A stretch of DNA of 64,000 nucleotides from Pseudobacteriovorax antillogorgiicola (GTDB lineage Bacteria; Bdellovibrionota_B; Oligoflexia; Oligoflexales; Oligoflexaceae): assembly GCF_900177345.1 (NCBI RefSeq), contig NZ_FWZT01000003.1, positions 124,001-188,000 of the forward strand, written 5' to 3'. A program made the translations under genes and the position numbers. The notes beneath the pieces were generated by a model, which was not told where the DNA came from, did not search any database, and saw only the letters and a list, made by a program, of their open reading frames with translations. Shown here piece by piece: positions 53,019 through 62,083 of this stretch. How positions within the stretch are numbered: position 1 is the first letter of the stretch; each line of letters begins with the position of its first letter.

Positions 53019-53567
53019 AGTAGTCCTCGTAAATAGATTTTTCGCAAGATGCACGCACTGGTACATTACAGCGATTTTTCATTCAATTTTTCTTAAAAAT
53101 ACTAAACTTAGGAGGCGAGAGGGTGGGTCCAGAACATGAGCGGTCTATTGGTGCTCTTGTCTGTTGCTAAAAGAATCCCTTCGCCGTTTTTCCTACAATC
53201 ATACTATCCTCCTTCTGGAAAAGTGAATTGATTCGATTTAGTTATAGCAGTCCCTGTCCTCGGAATCAAGAAGTGCTTTCATCTGAACTTGATAGACCAC
53301 TATTCGGAATTTTGGAACCAAAGCTTTATTAATCTGTCGCTGTTTATTCAATCAAAAAAGGTTCGCGCCCTTCCTAGTCGGAGGCCATAACATACATATT
53401 ATCATTTAATATCAGTTACTTAAGAGAACTGTTCGAAATAGCAAACAATGAGTTCCCAACTAAGGGATTTTCGAGTCGCATTAATTCACCGAGAGTAGAC
53501 ACGTTGCTAAGCAGCATGAAATGCCAAGTTCACGGATCGTCCTAACTATCCCGAAAGGAAAACAGCT
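53019..53567. other. 549-bp gap between rsgA and the dioxygenase gene
   Basis: Divergent. An AGGAGG at 53109 stands ahead of a 15-codon GTG reading and further ahead of a 31-codon ATG reading at 53136; neither is convincing. No hairpin, tRNA or repeat found. Confidence 0.5.
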
Positions 53568-54359
53568 ATGAGCAAGATCATGCCAACTCTGTTTCTGTCT
53601 CACGAATCGCCACTGCTTTGGGATACTCCGTCGCCAGCCAGAGAATTTCTTTGCAACCTTGCTAGCGATTTAGAGCGTAAACCTAAAGGCTTAATAGTGG
53701 TATCAGCTCACTGGCAAGAACCACAGTTCTCTGTTTCGAGTGCGGAATCACCTGCTACTATTCATGATTTTGGTGGTTTTCCACCCCAATATTATGATGT
53801 TCAATATCAGTCGTCAGGGTCTAAAGATGGAGCATTGGAACTGATCGGGGTATTAAAATCCCAAGGGCTCGATATCCGCGAAGACCCCACACGAGGCATG
53901 GATCATGGAGTGTGGATTCCCATAGGCTTGATGTATCCTCAAGGTGAATTGCCCGTGATTAGCTTATCCATCAAACTCCGTGGCTCCGCAAAGGAGCACT
54001 ACCAGCTTGGGCAAGCTCTCAAACCTCTCCGAGAACTGGGGTATTTGGTGGTAGGCAGTGGAACAGCAACTCACAATTTGGGAGCCTTCTTTGGGCCCGG
54101 CGGCGTTCCTCAGCTCCATGCAGCCCCTGACCCAAGGGTTCAAGCGTTCTCAGATTGGCTCCGAGGTAACATCAACGACCATGAGGTGATTCTAAATTAC
54201 AAAAAGGCTGCCCCTTACGGCTATTTCAATCACCCAAGCCCCGATCACTTTCTCCCCCTGATTGTGGCGATGGGTGCAGGCTCGGGTGATCTGGCTCGAT
54301 GTATTCACCATTCCTATCACTATGGGTTTTTTGCGATGACTAGCTTTCGTTGGGGGTGA
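53568..54359 (+). CDS. ygiD: DODA/LigB-type extradiol dioxygenase
   Basis: 263 residues, cytosolic, of the class III extradiol ring-cleavage family that includes the 4,5-DOPA dioxygenase and bacterial YgiD. Probable metal ligands and acid-base residues are seen in 'LFLSHESPLLW', 'VVSAHWQEP', 'RGMDHGVWIPIGLMYP' and 'SGTATHNLGAF'. ATG with AAAGGA ahead. In vitro these enzymes cleave catechols such as DOPA; the natural bacterial substrate is unclear. Alone in its neighbourhood. Confidence 0.9.
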   Translation: MSKIMPTLFLSHESPLLWDTPSPAREFLCNLASDLERKPKGLIVVSAHWQEPQFSVSSAESPATIHDFGGFPPQYYDVQYQSSGSKDGALELIGVLKSQGLDIREDPTRGMDHGVWIPIGLMYPQGELPVISLSIKLRGSAKEHYQLGQALKPLRELGYLVVGSGTATHNLGAFFGPGGVPQLHAAPDPRVQAFSDWLRGNINDHEVILNYKKAAPYGYFNHPSPDHFLPLIVAMGAGSGDLARCIHHSYHYGFFAMTSFRWG

Positions 54360-54598
54360 TGTTTTGGCTGACTCAAGTTCCTAGCGTTACTGATTCTATT
54401 TATTTGATCAGGCAATGGGTATGTAACAGTTTGCATGCCCCCTTCTTATAGGTGCTAGCATGATCTAATCACAGCCGAGCTTTATGTCGATAACGATTTT
54501 GAACCTTTCTCCCACCTAATGGCAACAACCTTTCACGATAATCTCCTTGCTGCTTGGCTCAGCGATTCTATTACTTGTTACAATTGGAGACGATCGAA

Positions 54599-55060
54599 AT
54601 GAAACAAATAAATCTCTCGCTCTACATCAAAAACTTCCGTAAAGCGCAAGAACAACAAGGAACCCAGTCTGGAATGTCGTTAATCGAAATACTAATAGTC
54701 ATTTCAATTATGGGAGGCTTGATGGCAATTTTGGCTGATGGTCTCATGGAGGTGGGCACCGATGCAAGAATTCAAACAACCCGTTTGCAGATGAGTAAGA
54801 TCAACTCCTCGCTTGCTCGATATCGGCTTCATACGTTCAAGCTGCCCACCTCTGAACAGGGACTAGATGCGCTAATCAAGAACCCGGGGATTAAGCGATG
54901 GCGGGGACCCTATCTTAACGAAAACCAATTGCTTGATCCTTGGGGGACACCATTAAGCTATGAAATTGAGGGTAATAGCTTTGCGATTATATCAGCTGGT
55001 CCCGACACCCTAGCAGGAACAGACGATGATATTAACTCTCAAGAGGAGGGCGATAATTAA
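54599..55060 (+). CDS. orphan GspG-like type II pseudopilin
   Basis: 153 residues from ATG at 54599 (GGAG 9 bases ahead). A basic leader ends in Gly-Met with Glu at +5 (SGMSLIEILIVISIMGGL), the prepilin peptidase site of type IV pilin-like proteins. The globular part has the GspG signature 'LPTSEQGLDALIKNPG', 'RWRGPYL' and 'DPWGTPLSYE', and a Ca-site-like 'AGPDTLAGTDDDI'. No other secretion genes are adjacent. It could add to a type II secretion system encoded elsewhere. Confidence 0.88.
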   Translation: MKQINLSLYIKNFRKAQEQQGTQSGMSLIEILIVISIMGGLMAILADGLMEVGTDARIQTTRLQMSKINSSLARYRLHTFKLPTSEQGLDALIKNPGIKRWRGPYLNENQLLDPWGTPLSYEIEGNSFAIISAGPDTLAGTDDDINSQEEGDN

Positions 55061-55065
55061 ATTAA

Positions 55066-55096
55066 GTAAGATCCGGAATAATAGGCCGGATCTTAC
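55066..55096. terminator. perfect 11-bp hairpin between convergent genes
   Basis: GTAAGATCCGG/CCGGATCTTAC with a 9-nt loop, 5 bases after the pseudopilin stop and 11 before the convergent lipoprotein stop. A bidirectional terminator, though T-rich tails are short. Confidence 0.75.
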
Positions 55097-55107
55097 ATAC
55101 ACGGCTA

Positions 55108-55707
55108 TTACTCGGCTGGAGCATCCTCAACACACATAAGGTTTGCTTCAGGGGTATAGTTTTCTAGCTCAATAACAGCGATATTTTCTTTGTGGCCTTC
55201 TAGATAAGCTTTCTTTACTAAAGTACCGTCTTCAGTAGCTGTAAGGCGCAAGATTCGAGGGGCCTTTTCAGAATTAGACATATACCAGAATAAGTAGTCC
55301 CCAGCTAAAACTTTTACGTCGCTTGACTGGACTTTGTAGATGTTTTCTCCATCCGCTGCAAATAGTTCTTTTTGAAGCTCGGCTAATCTATCAGAAAAGT
55401 AACTGAATTGGGGAAGTTTGGTTCCTTCGGGACACTTTACGTCTGCCATGGAAACGTAGATCTTTAGTTCTTCTTCTTTCTTCGTTTCAACAGACTCTAC
55501 TGGTTGGGTAGGTGGAACCTTGGTTTCTGTGTCGACAACTTGAGGGGGAAGAACCTGGCCCACTGTGTTATTCTCTTCAGTTTTTTTATCCACGTTCTCT
55601 AAACTGGGAGTGTCAACTGGATCTGTACGCTTATCTTTTTTTTGGGGAAGACAGGCACTCGTGGCAACAGCAAAAACAATTCCGGACACAGCAAGTAGTT
55701 TTTTCAT
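55108..55707 (-). CDS. small lipoprotein of unknown function
   Basis: 199 residues from the second of two ATG codons (GGAG 5 bases ahead). Signal peptide with lipobox (TSAC). A polar linker rich in Thr, Val, Lys, Glu (about 25-85) leads to a C-terminal domain of about 110 residues with two Cys (VKCPEG, NLMCVED) that could be bonded. I recognise no family. Convergent with the pseudopilin gene. Confidence 0.6.
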   Translation of the reverse strand: MKKLLAVSGIVFAVATSACLPQKKDKRTDPVDTPSLENVDKKTEENNTVGQVLPPQVVDTETKVPPTQPVESVETKKEEELKIYVSMADVKCPEGTKLPQFSYFSDRLAELQKELFAADGENIYKVQSSDVKVLAGDYLFWYMSNSEKAPRILRLTATEDGTLVKKAYLEGHKENIAVIELENYTPEANLMCVEDAPAE

Positions 55708-55933
55708 CATAACTCCAAATATAACTCTATAATCATGTTTGCCAGTGACTTGGCTTCTTTCGTAGAGCAACAATCATACCGATCTTGGGAACCTTCTGAG
55801 GGAGGCGTGATGCCTATTTAATCTTATGATTATACTGAGAAGATAGGAAATAGGCTAAGAGTTCCTTGCCATCGAGTGTATAAGTTTGACACGAAGTTCA
55901 AGAGCTCAAACATAGCTTTATCGTTTAGATACA

Positions 55934-55963
55934 GAAAGGGGGAAGTGTTTCAGCACTTCCCCC
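55934..55963 (-). terminator. intrinsic terminator of the PLD-like gene
   Basis: GGGGGAAGTG/CACTTCCCCC, perfect 10-bp stem with a 6-nt loop, followed by TTTCTG on the minus strand, about 40 bases after the stop at 56005. Confidence 0.8.
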
Positions 55964-56004
55964 ACTAAATCCTTCGTTCAAGGAATTTCAAGTCATAGTC
56001 AAGA

Positions 56005-57651
56005 CTACGGCTTACATCTGTAATTGCTATCGCGAAAGAGATCAAAAAGTTGAGTAAGTTCTGTGCTACTTAGAGTAAATGGCACAGAGAATCGACAAAG
56101 CTCCCAGTTTGCACTATCATCTGATCCTTGTTGACTCATAATATCTTTTTTAAACTCCTCCAGTGCGTCCCCTCGATTATAGTTGAAAATCTTGTTGAAG
56201 TTTTCACTGTAGCTTTTAACGATCGCTGGATGTGTGAACTTCACTAAGTTTTCGAATTTACCTGTTTCAGCTGTTTCAGACCAATTATAGCTCCCGGTGT
56301 ACACCGCTGAGTTGTCTACAACCATATACTTTGAATGCATCTGCTGGGCAATTTTGTGAGAATGAAATCGGTAGTTTCTTTTAAAACGGACATTATCATC
56401 TCCCAGAATCAGGGCTAAGTCACGGTCTACATTGGAGTTTGCTGATGTTCTAAACGCATATTCACCGCCATCGGTTACTAACTGAACCTTAACACCACGT
56501 TCAAATGCTTGAATAATCGCCTGATGAATATCGGGTCTATTATAGTGAGTGGTTGCTATTTTGATTTCTGATCTTGCACTGTCTATAGCTTCGATAAGCC
56601 ATGCACTTGCTACAGCACTGCCTACTTTAGACCATCTTCCTTCAGTAGTCTTACTCTTCTTAAAGTTACTTGAAGTAAATCTCACCAAATCACTTGGTTG
56701 GTATTCAGTCTCGACAATATTTATAAAAGTCACATCAGTCCCGTTGCTAAGCTCATTGTTCCAGTGAGCTGCGTTGTTCCAAATATAGGTGAACTCTGAA
56801 GAAAAACCGCCGACAAGTTCAGCCTTACGAGTTTTGAAAAAATCTTCGTCATACGGTTTAGAGTCATTTTCATCTAAAGTCGTGCTACTCCAGTTGGCTG
56901 ATCCTGAAAGGAGAATATTATTATCGATCACAGCAAATTTATGGTGCATCTTTGTTATGTTGTACCTTACTTCGATGCCTGCATTTTCAAAGTCAGTACA
57001 GATACTGCATATAGTCTTTCCCTTCAAAAGAGTATATTTAGTGTCGTTATTGATCAGAACTCTAATCTTAACACTATCGTCACTAGCTTTTTCTTTTAGA
57101 GCAGCCTTTATCTCTCTGTTACTAAAGCTATACATCGCGATCTTGATCTCATTTTTTGCAGCCTTGATCGACTCGATGATTGTCTTTTCAATTTCTTTGT
57201 CCCGTGACGGCGCAAATATTACCCTTGTTTCCAAATTAGGTTCAACTTCAGGTTTTTTAACCACAGGTGTTGCAACTTCTGGTTTTTCAACTACAGGTGT
57301 TTCAACCACAGGTGTTACAACTTCTGGTTTTTCAACTTCTGGTTTTTCAACTTCTGGTTTTTTAACTTCTGTTTTTTTAACTTCTGGTTTTTTAACTAAA
57401 GGTTTGTTTAGTTCGGTTGCTGAACTCTGGTCGTTCGAACCCGGCTCTATTTCCCTCTTGCCTTGCTCACCAACGACTTCAGGGGCTGTTGGAACAGCTT
57501 CAGGTAAGCCTTGAGCTTTAGTTCCTTCTTCTGGTTTGAGAACATCTTCTTTTGGGCTACTTGGAGGCGCTGTGCCATCATCAGACTTACTAGGTCCTGA
57601 GTTACATGCAGAAATCACTAGGGCAAATAAGAAAGGGCTATAGAGTTTCAT
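56005..57651 (-). CDS. phospholipase D-like lipoprotein
   Basis: 548 residues. Signal peptide with lipobox (ISAC), then a long linker with tandem KPEV-type repeats (about 85-140). Two PLD half-domains follow, each with an HxK(x4)D motif: 'MHHKFAVIDNNILLSGSANW' and 'MHSKYMVVDNSAVYTGSYNW'. The pair forms one active site that cuts phosphodiester bonds of lipids or nucleic acids. It resembles Nuc-type or secreted PLD-like nucleases. The C-terminal 80 residues with two Cys are unknown. ATG with AAAGGA ahead. Confidence 0.9.
   Translation of the reverse strand: MKLYSPFLFALVISACNSGPSKSDDGTAPPSSPKEDVLKPEEGTKAQGLPEAVPTAPEVVGEQGKREIEPGSNDQSSATELNKPLVKKPEVKKTEVKKPEVEKPEVEKPEVVTPVVETPVVEKPEVATPVVKKPEVEPNLETRVIFAPSRDKEIEKTIIESIKAAKNEIKIAMYSFSNREIKAALKEKASDDSVKIRVLINNDTKYTLLKGKTICSICTDFENAGIEVRYNITKMHHKFAVIDNNILLSGSANWSSTTLDENDSKPYDEDFFKTRKAELVGGFSSEFTYIWNNAAHWNNELSNGTDVTFINIVETEYQPSDLVRFTSSNFKKSKTTEGRWSKVGSAVASAWLIEAIDSARSEIKIATTHYNRPDIHQAIIQAFERGVKVQLVTDGGEYAFRTSANSNVDRDLALILGDDNVRFKRNYRFHSHKIAQQMHSKYMVVDNSAVYTGSYNWSETAETGKFENLVKFTHPAIVKSYSENFNKIFNYNRGDALEEFKKDIMSQQGSDDSANWELCRFSVPFTLSSTELTQLFDLFRDSNYRCKP
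57245..57398 (-). repeat. in-frame KPEV repeat region
   Basis: About ten tandem 15-base units (and variants) encoding KPEVE/KPEVK/TPVVE. It gives the linker of the PLD-like lipoprotein its Pro/Val/Glu/Lys composition and may change length by slippage. Confidence 0.85.
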
Positions 57652-58075
57652 AATATTCCTTTGAACGAAAGGGAGGATAAGACTCGCACTTTATAGCACT
57701 GTCATTATGGCTATGTAAATAGTGGATTTGTTTATTTACAACCCTTTTACCTATCTGTAATCACTCCTCGGCTCTCCCTGAAGACTGAAACCATCAATAC
57801 TAACTTTGACTTTCGTTTTATGCCCCGATTCATGAGGCTTTCGAGATCCGGTTAAATTGAAGGTTTCATTCGGGTCTCGCTCATTGGTAGAATGGACAAA
57901 CGCCTAATCGCTGCTAATGCTTGCTAGTAGGCCAGAAGATTTGGCTTTACCAATGGAATCTTTGCCAGTTCTAATGACCTTCAAACGTCACTTCCGCTTT
58001 GTAACGATCATTTACTGGGCTATGGTCTCAAAATCGTTTAAAACGCAAACTTCATAATAAAAATAAAGGTCACTT
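57652..58075. other. 424-bp gap between PLD-like and GGT genes
   Basis: Divergent control region. It contains the inverted repeat at 57714-57740. No gene or RNA recognised otherwise. Confidence 0.5.
57714..57740. promoter_or_regulatory. operator-like inverted repeat
   Basis: TGTAAATA, 11 bases, TATTTACA: perfect 8-bp arms about 60 bases upstream of the PLD-like lipoprotein start. It could bind a dimeric regulator. Its protein is unknown. Confidence 0.4.
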
Positions 58076-59785
58076 ATGCTTTCCCTACCAAATCAACTTA
58101 CTAAACTATTCATCATATTGGCCAGCTGGTCCTCAACCATGGCATTGGCCTTTGACCGAATCACTGGCAGCCCCTTTGCCAGCCGCTCTGAAGTGATTGC
58201 CACCCAAGGCATGGCAGCCACCTCCCAACCTATAGCAAGCCAGGTAGCCATCGATATCCTGAAAAAAGGCGGCTCGGCGGTGGACGCTGCCATCGCAGCT
58301 AACGCTGTCTTGGCTCTCGTAGAACCAACAGGCTGCGGTCTAGGGGGTGACCTTTATGCCATTGTATGGGACCAAAAGTCCCGTAAACTTCATGGCCTAA
58401 ATGCATCTGGGCGTTCCCCAAAATCTTTAACCCTGACAGAGCTAAAAAAGCAGGGCTTGACGAAGATTCCCTCTTTCGGCCCGCTACCTGTTTCCGTTCC
58501 AGGAGCTGTGGACGGCTGGTTCGAGCTGCATAAGAAGTTTGGACGCCTCCCTATGAAAGATGTCCTAGCACCAGCCATTGACTACGCTCGCCAAGGCTTC
58601 CCGGTAAGCGAGCTTATCGCTTACTACTGGGAACGCAATGCCAGGTACCTTAAACCCTACCCTAATTTCAAAGAAACATTCATGCCTGAAGGTCGTACAC
58701 CCAGAAAAGGTGAGATTTTTAAGAATCCAGATCTCGCGAAAACCTTAGACCTGATTGCCAAGAAAGGCCGTGATGAGTTCTACAAAGGCGGCATCGCAAA
58801 GATCATTGCCCGCTATATGAAAGAGCAAGATGGGTATTTGAGTTACGACGATCTAGCAAACCATAGCTCTGATTGGGTGGAACCCGTTTCCGTCGAATAT
58901 CGAGGTTTCCGTCTTTGGGAGCTTCCTCCCAATGGTCAAGGTATTGCCGCTCTTCAGATCCTTCAAATACTCAAGCAATTTGATAGCAAGGACTGGAGCC
59001 TAGATGACCCCAATTATATTCATACCTTTGTGGAGGCCAAGAAACTGGCTTTCGAGGATCGGGCTCGATACTACGCGGACTTAGATTTCTATAAAACGCC
59101 GGTCAAAACCCTAATTTCAGAATCCTATGCTAAACGTCGGGCTAAGCTAATCGACCCGAACCGCGCTGCAAAAAGCTTCAAGCCTGATCCCAAAGTTCTT
59201 GAGGAAGGAGATACCATTTACTTGAGCACTGCGGATCGTGATGGCAACATGGTGTCCTTGATTCAATCGAACTATCGGGGAATGGGCTCCGGTATGACAC
59301 CGACAGGCTTGGGCTTTATCCTTCAAGACCGAGGGGAACTATTTAGCTTGAACGAGGGCGAAGCCAATACCTATGCTCCTGGCAAACGACCTTTTCATAC
59401 TATCATTCCGGCATTTATCACAAAAAACAATAAACCTTTTATGGCTTATGGAGTTATGGGAGGAGCCACACAGCCGCAGGCGCATGTTCAGATCATGATG
59501 AACATGATTCACTTTGGCGCGAACCTTCAGGAAGCTGGAGATTTTCCAAGAATCCTCCACCGAGGATCATCGCAACCCACTGGTGAAAGGATGGATGACG
59601 GTGGCGTGGTTAGCTTAGAAAGCGGTTTTTCAGCTGAAACACGACGAGAACTTAGTAAGCGGGGTCATCAGTTGCAATGGAATGTTGGCTCCTTTGGGGG
59701 TTACCAAGCGATCATGCGTGATGATAATGGAGTTTACTATGGAGCATCGGAAAGCCGTAAAGATGGTGCTGCTATAGGATATTAG
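58076..59785 (+). CDS. ggt: gamma-glutamyltransferase family protein
   Basis: 569 residues with a signal peptide (to about residue 25). Family marks are 'ATSQPIASQVAIDILKKGGS', 'TGCGLGGDLYAIVWD' and 'GRLPMKDVLAPAIDYARQGF'. The self-cleavage site lies at 'GDTIYLSTADRDGNMVS', so Thr380 is the likely nucleophile. The usual second Thr and His next to it are Ile and Tyr, as in some YwrD-like members. Periplasmic hydrolysis or transfer of gamma-glutamyl groups, for example from glutathione. ATG with AAAGGT ahead. Confidence 0.88.
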   Translation: MLSLPNQLTKLFIILASWSSTMALAFDRITGSPFASRSEVIATQGMAATSQPIASQVAIDILKKGGSAVDAAIAANAVLALVEPTGCGLGGDLYAIVWDQKSRKLHGLNASGRSPKSLTLTELKKQGLTKIPSFGPLPVSVPGAVDGWFELHKKFGRLPMKDVLAPAIDYARQGFPVSELIAYYWERNARYLKPYPNFKETFMPEGRTPRKGEIFKNPDLAKTLDLIAKKGRDEFYKGGIAKIIARYMKEQDGYLSYDDLANHSSDWVEPVSVEYRGFRLWELPPNGQGIAALQILQILKQFDSKDWSLDDPNYIHTFVEAKKLAFEDRARYYADLDFYKTPVKTLISESYAKRRAKLIDPNRAAKSFKPDPKVLEEGDTIYLSTADRDGNMVSLIQSNYRGMGSGMTPTGLGFILQDRGELFSLNEGEANTYAPGKRPFHTIIPAFITKNNKPFMAYGVMGGATQPQAHVQIMMNMIHFGANLQEAGDFPRILHRGSSQPTGERMDDGGVVSLESGFSAETRRELSKRGHQLQWNVGSFGGYQAIMRDDNGVYYGASESRKDGAAIGY

Positions 59786-59830
59786 CTGATCGTCAGTGCT
59801 TTGTGATTCGCGTCAACTAACTCACAATCA

Positions 59831-60778
59831 CTAATTCCACTTGATACCAAAAACCAAACTCATATCCCGTCGGCTAGGAGTCAAAGACATAAATCGAAGG
59901 GCATAGGTCGGCGACTCCTGCTCCAGGCTAAAGACCAAGTACCAAAATTTACCGGAATATCCTGCAGCAAAGCGCTCTGTTAGCTTATTCAAGTCGCCGT
60001 CCCCATCGCGCTCATCGGGACCAACGGTATAGGTAAATTCGTGCTGACCTTCTCCACTGGCATATAGGGCTGTTAAAAAAAGTCCCTGCCAAGCCAGAGT
60101 GCCTCCTAGGGCCAACTGTAGATTATATCCCGTAAGAGTTCCGTTAGTGAACCCACCATCTCCCCCAAAAGCAGCTTGCCAATCGCTGGGAACTAAGCCC
60201 GACATGGATTCAATATCGATGCTGTTCCAAGAGCCGATAAGACCTAGGCCGATGCCGGTCTGCTTTTCTTTGGAGGGGTCAAATGCAGCTTCGAAATCAT
60301 AGCGCCATGCCAGGGGGAAAGCGTATAAACTTGCGGCGATGAATGTGGCTACCAGATCTCTCTTAAATAGATCGTCGTCTGAAAGCTCGGTATTAAAACC
60401 TGAAGTCTCGGTAATTCGAAACCGCTCGAAGCTCGTGTAAGAACCGTCGATCCCAAACCATGATTCATACCAGCCAAGTTTGTAGTCAGTGTAATCTACA
60501 GACTTATCATCATCCTCTAGCTGAACATCAAGTGATCCACTTACAGTAAGACCTCGCCAGGAGAAGCCTAAGACAAGGATATTGGGTAGTTTAGGCTCAT
60601 AGATCAGGCGATGGACATCCCCATCTTTATTATCCAGCCCTTCATCATCGACCTCTAGCCCCAAATCAGGCTGGCGCCAGCCGACAAACACGGAACTTGG
60701 GCTCTTGGCAAAAACTTGATTTGTCATGAGCATATGTAAGATAACTATGGTTACCAGTCGCAGGGCCAATGCCACCAA
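59831..60778 (-). CDS. DUF4421-like outer-membrane protein
   Basis: About 315 residues with a signal peptide ending near 'NQVFAKS'. The body alternates polar and hydrophobic residues with many aromatic girdle residues, as in beta-barrels, and ends in KWN. The blocks 'WYESWFGIDGSYTSFERF', 'FIAASLYAFPLAWRYDFEAA' and 'YNLQLALGGTLAWQGLFLTA' fit DUF4421 proteins. Start uncertain among TTG/GTG/TTG at 60778, 60775 and 60769, all near one GGGAG. Third gene after the lipoprotein and FadL-type genes, with a 77-bp gap, and likely in their operon. Confidence 0.65.
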   Translation of the reverse strand: MVALALRLVTIVILHMLMTNQVFAKSPSSVFVGWRQPDLGLEVDDEGLDNKDGDVHRLIYEPKLPNILVLGFSWRGLTVSGSLDVQLEDDDKSVDYTDYKLGWYESWFGIDGSYTSFERFRITETSGFNTELSDDDLFKRDLVATFIAASLYAFPLAWRYDFEAAFDPSKEKQTGIGLGLIGSWNSIDIESMSGLVPSDWQAAFGGDGGFTNGTLTGYNLQLALGGTLAWQGLFLTALYASGEGQHEFTYTVGPDERDGDGDLNKLTERFAAGYSGKFWYLVFSLEQESPTYALRFMSLTPSRRDMSLVFGIKWN

Positions 60779-60855
60779 CTCCCGAAAAGATATTGAATGT
60801 TGGTGTCTTCGGTGTCGGCGACTCTAAAGATAACTTTAGCTCAGTGGGTTGGAGC

Positions 60856-62076
60856 CTATCTAAAACGGTGCCCATAGCCGAGCATGTAGATGGTCATCTC
60901 ATAAAAGCCTGCCGATGGCGTATCTTCATCGCTTACTGCAGTGGCTCGGATGTAGCTGCCATAGATCGATGCTAGGTCACCGCGAAACGCTCGCTCCAGA
61001 CCAGTTGTAACATGATAGCGTTTCAAGCTTTCAAAGTCCTGAACTCCGCGACCATTGAAGGCAATGTTCCCACTCTCATCATAGACTCCACCACCTTTGT
61101 TCGGACCAAAAAATGAGAACGAGCCTACTGCCTTGCCAAGGGACTTCATCCGACGCTCGGCTCCCAACACAAAGCTATGAGCATTGAGGAATTCAACTGG
61201 GGCATCGCCAAGGATAGTTTGGGTGGGATTTTGCTCAGCAAAGGTGCCGTTCACCCAGTCTTCAAAACGATATTGACCAAACACCTGATTACGGCCCGAA
61301 AATTCAGATCTGACACCGATGCCGTACACTTGAGGGCGGTAGGTCTGGCGATAGACGGCAACAGGATCTGCCCCGCTCACGTTGGCTGAAAGGGAGTACC
61401 AGCTTTTTACGCTGGGCTGCCACTCGACTCCTAGTTTACCGAGGCCTTTAAATCGGTAATTCACTCCAAGCCGCGGGAGCAGGATCCGATTCTGATTGCT
61501 AACAGCTAAAAACTCCTGCCCAGCAAGGAAAATTTTTGATTCACTATCAAAGTAGTCATAAATCAGACTTGCACCCAATTGAAGATTTTTAAGGGGTTTG
61601 TAACCGACTCCAAAACCAAGCTTATATCCTTTACGAGTGTTCTCTAGTGCAGCAACCTGGTACTGACCGCCGACGGCAATAGGAAAGTCCTTCACCTCTG
61701 TCTTAGTATTCGCCCCCGTCGGTACAAAAATAAGACCAACTGCCAGAGGGCTACCCTTAGCCCTCATCGCACCCCCAGCAGAAAGTAGAGGCAGCAATGG
61801 AACGTCTATATTTCCCTGGGGGACGCTTGGTTCCGCGGGAGTGAATTGATAGCTCAAACTCGAAGGTGAAAGATCGAAGTGGTATTCACTTCCCTTAGTG
61901 TCGCAAAGGTTGGCTGGATTATAAAAAATCGCCTCGCCGTTACGACTCTCCGTAATACCAGCCCCTCCATAGAGCTTGGCTGAGGCACCTTGGTAATCGA
62001 AAATATCAAATCCAAAGCTAGGACCACTCCATACAGAGAGGAAAACAAGGGCAAGATGTGGAAGTGGAAGTTTCAT
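60856..62076 (-). CDS. FadL/OmpP1-type outer-membrane protein
   Basis: 406 residues from ATG at 62076, starting 7 bases after the previous stop. Signal peptide to about residue 22, followed by 'DYQGASAKLYGGAGITESRN' and 'GEAIFYNPANLCD', the start of the FadL/TodX/OmpP1 hatch. The rest is a 14-strand barrel, ending 'LGYGHRFR'. Such porins bring hydrophobic molecules such as long-chain fatty acids across the outer membrane. It is co-transcribed with the lipoprotein upstream and probably with the DUF4421-like gene. Confidence 0.85.
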   Translation of the reverse strand: MKLPLPHLALVFLSVWSGPSFGFDIFDYQGASAKLYGGAGITESRNGEAIFYNPANLCDTKGSEYHFDLSPSSLSYQFTPAEPSVPQGNIDVPLLPLLSAGGAMRAKGSPLAVGLIFVPTGANTKTEVKDFPIAVGGQYQVAALENTRKGYKLGFGVGYKPLKNLQLGASLIYDYFDSESKIFLAGQEFLAVSNQNRILLPRLGVNYRFKGLGKLGVEWQPSVKSWYSLSANVSGADPVAVYRQTYRPQVYGIGVRSEFSGRNQVFGQYRFEDWVNGTFAEQNPTQTILGDAPVEFLNAHSFVLGAERRMKSLGKAVGSFSFFGPNKGGGVYDESGNIAFNGRGVQDFESLKRYHVTTGLERAFRGDLASIYGSYIRATAVSDEDTPSAGFYEMTIYMLGYGHRFR

Positions 62077-62083
62077 GACAAAC

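Noticed and set aside
53123-53231. AGGAGG followed by short readings (15 and 31 codons)
   Set aside because: The short GTG reading is too small to judge and the ATG one is 22 bases from the site. No attenuator-like hairpin or downstream co-oriented gene is close.
57245-57398. Regularly repeated bases that recall a CRISPR array
   Set aside because: The units are about 15 bases, stay in frame and encode KPEV repeats; there are no spacers and no cas genes.
56789-57514. 241-codon reading on the plus strand opposite the PLD-like gene
   Set aside because: It is the mirror of the KPEV repeat and HxK domain, giving low-complexity TSGFST runs; the minus-strand gene has two intact catalytic motifs.
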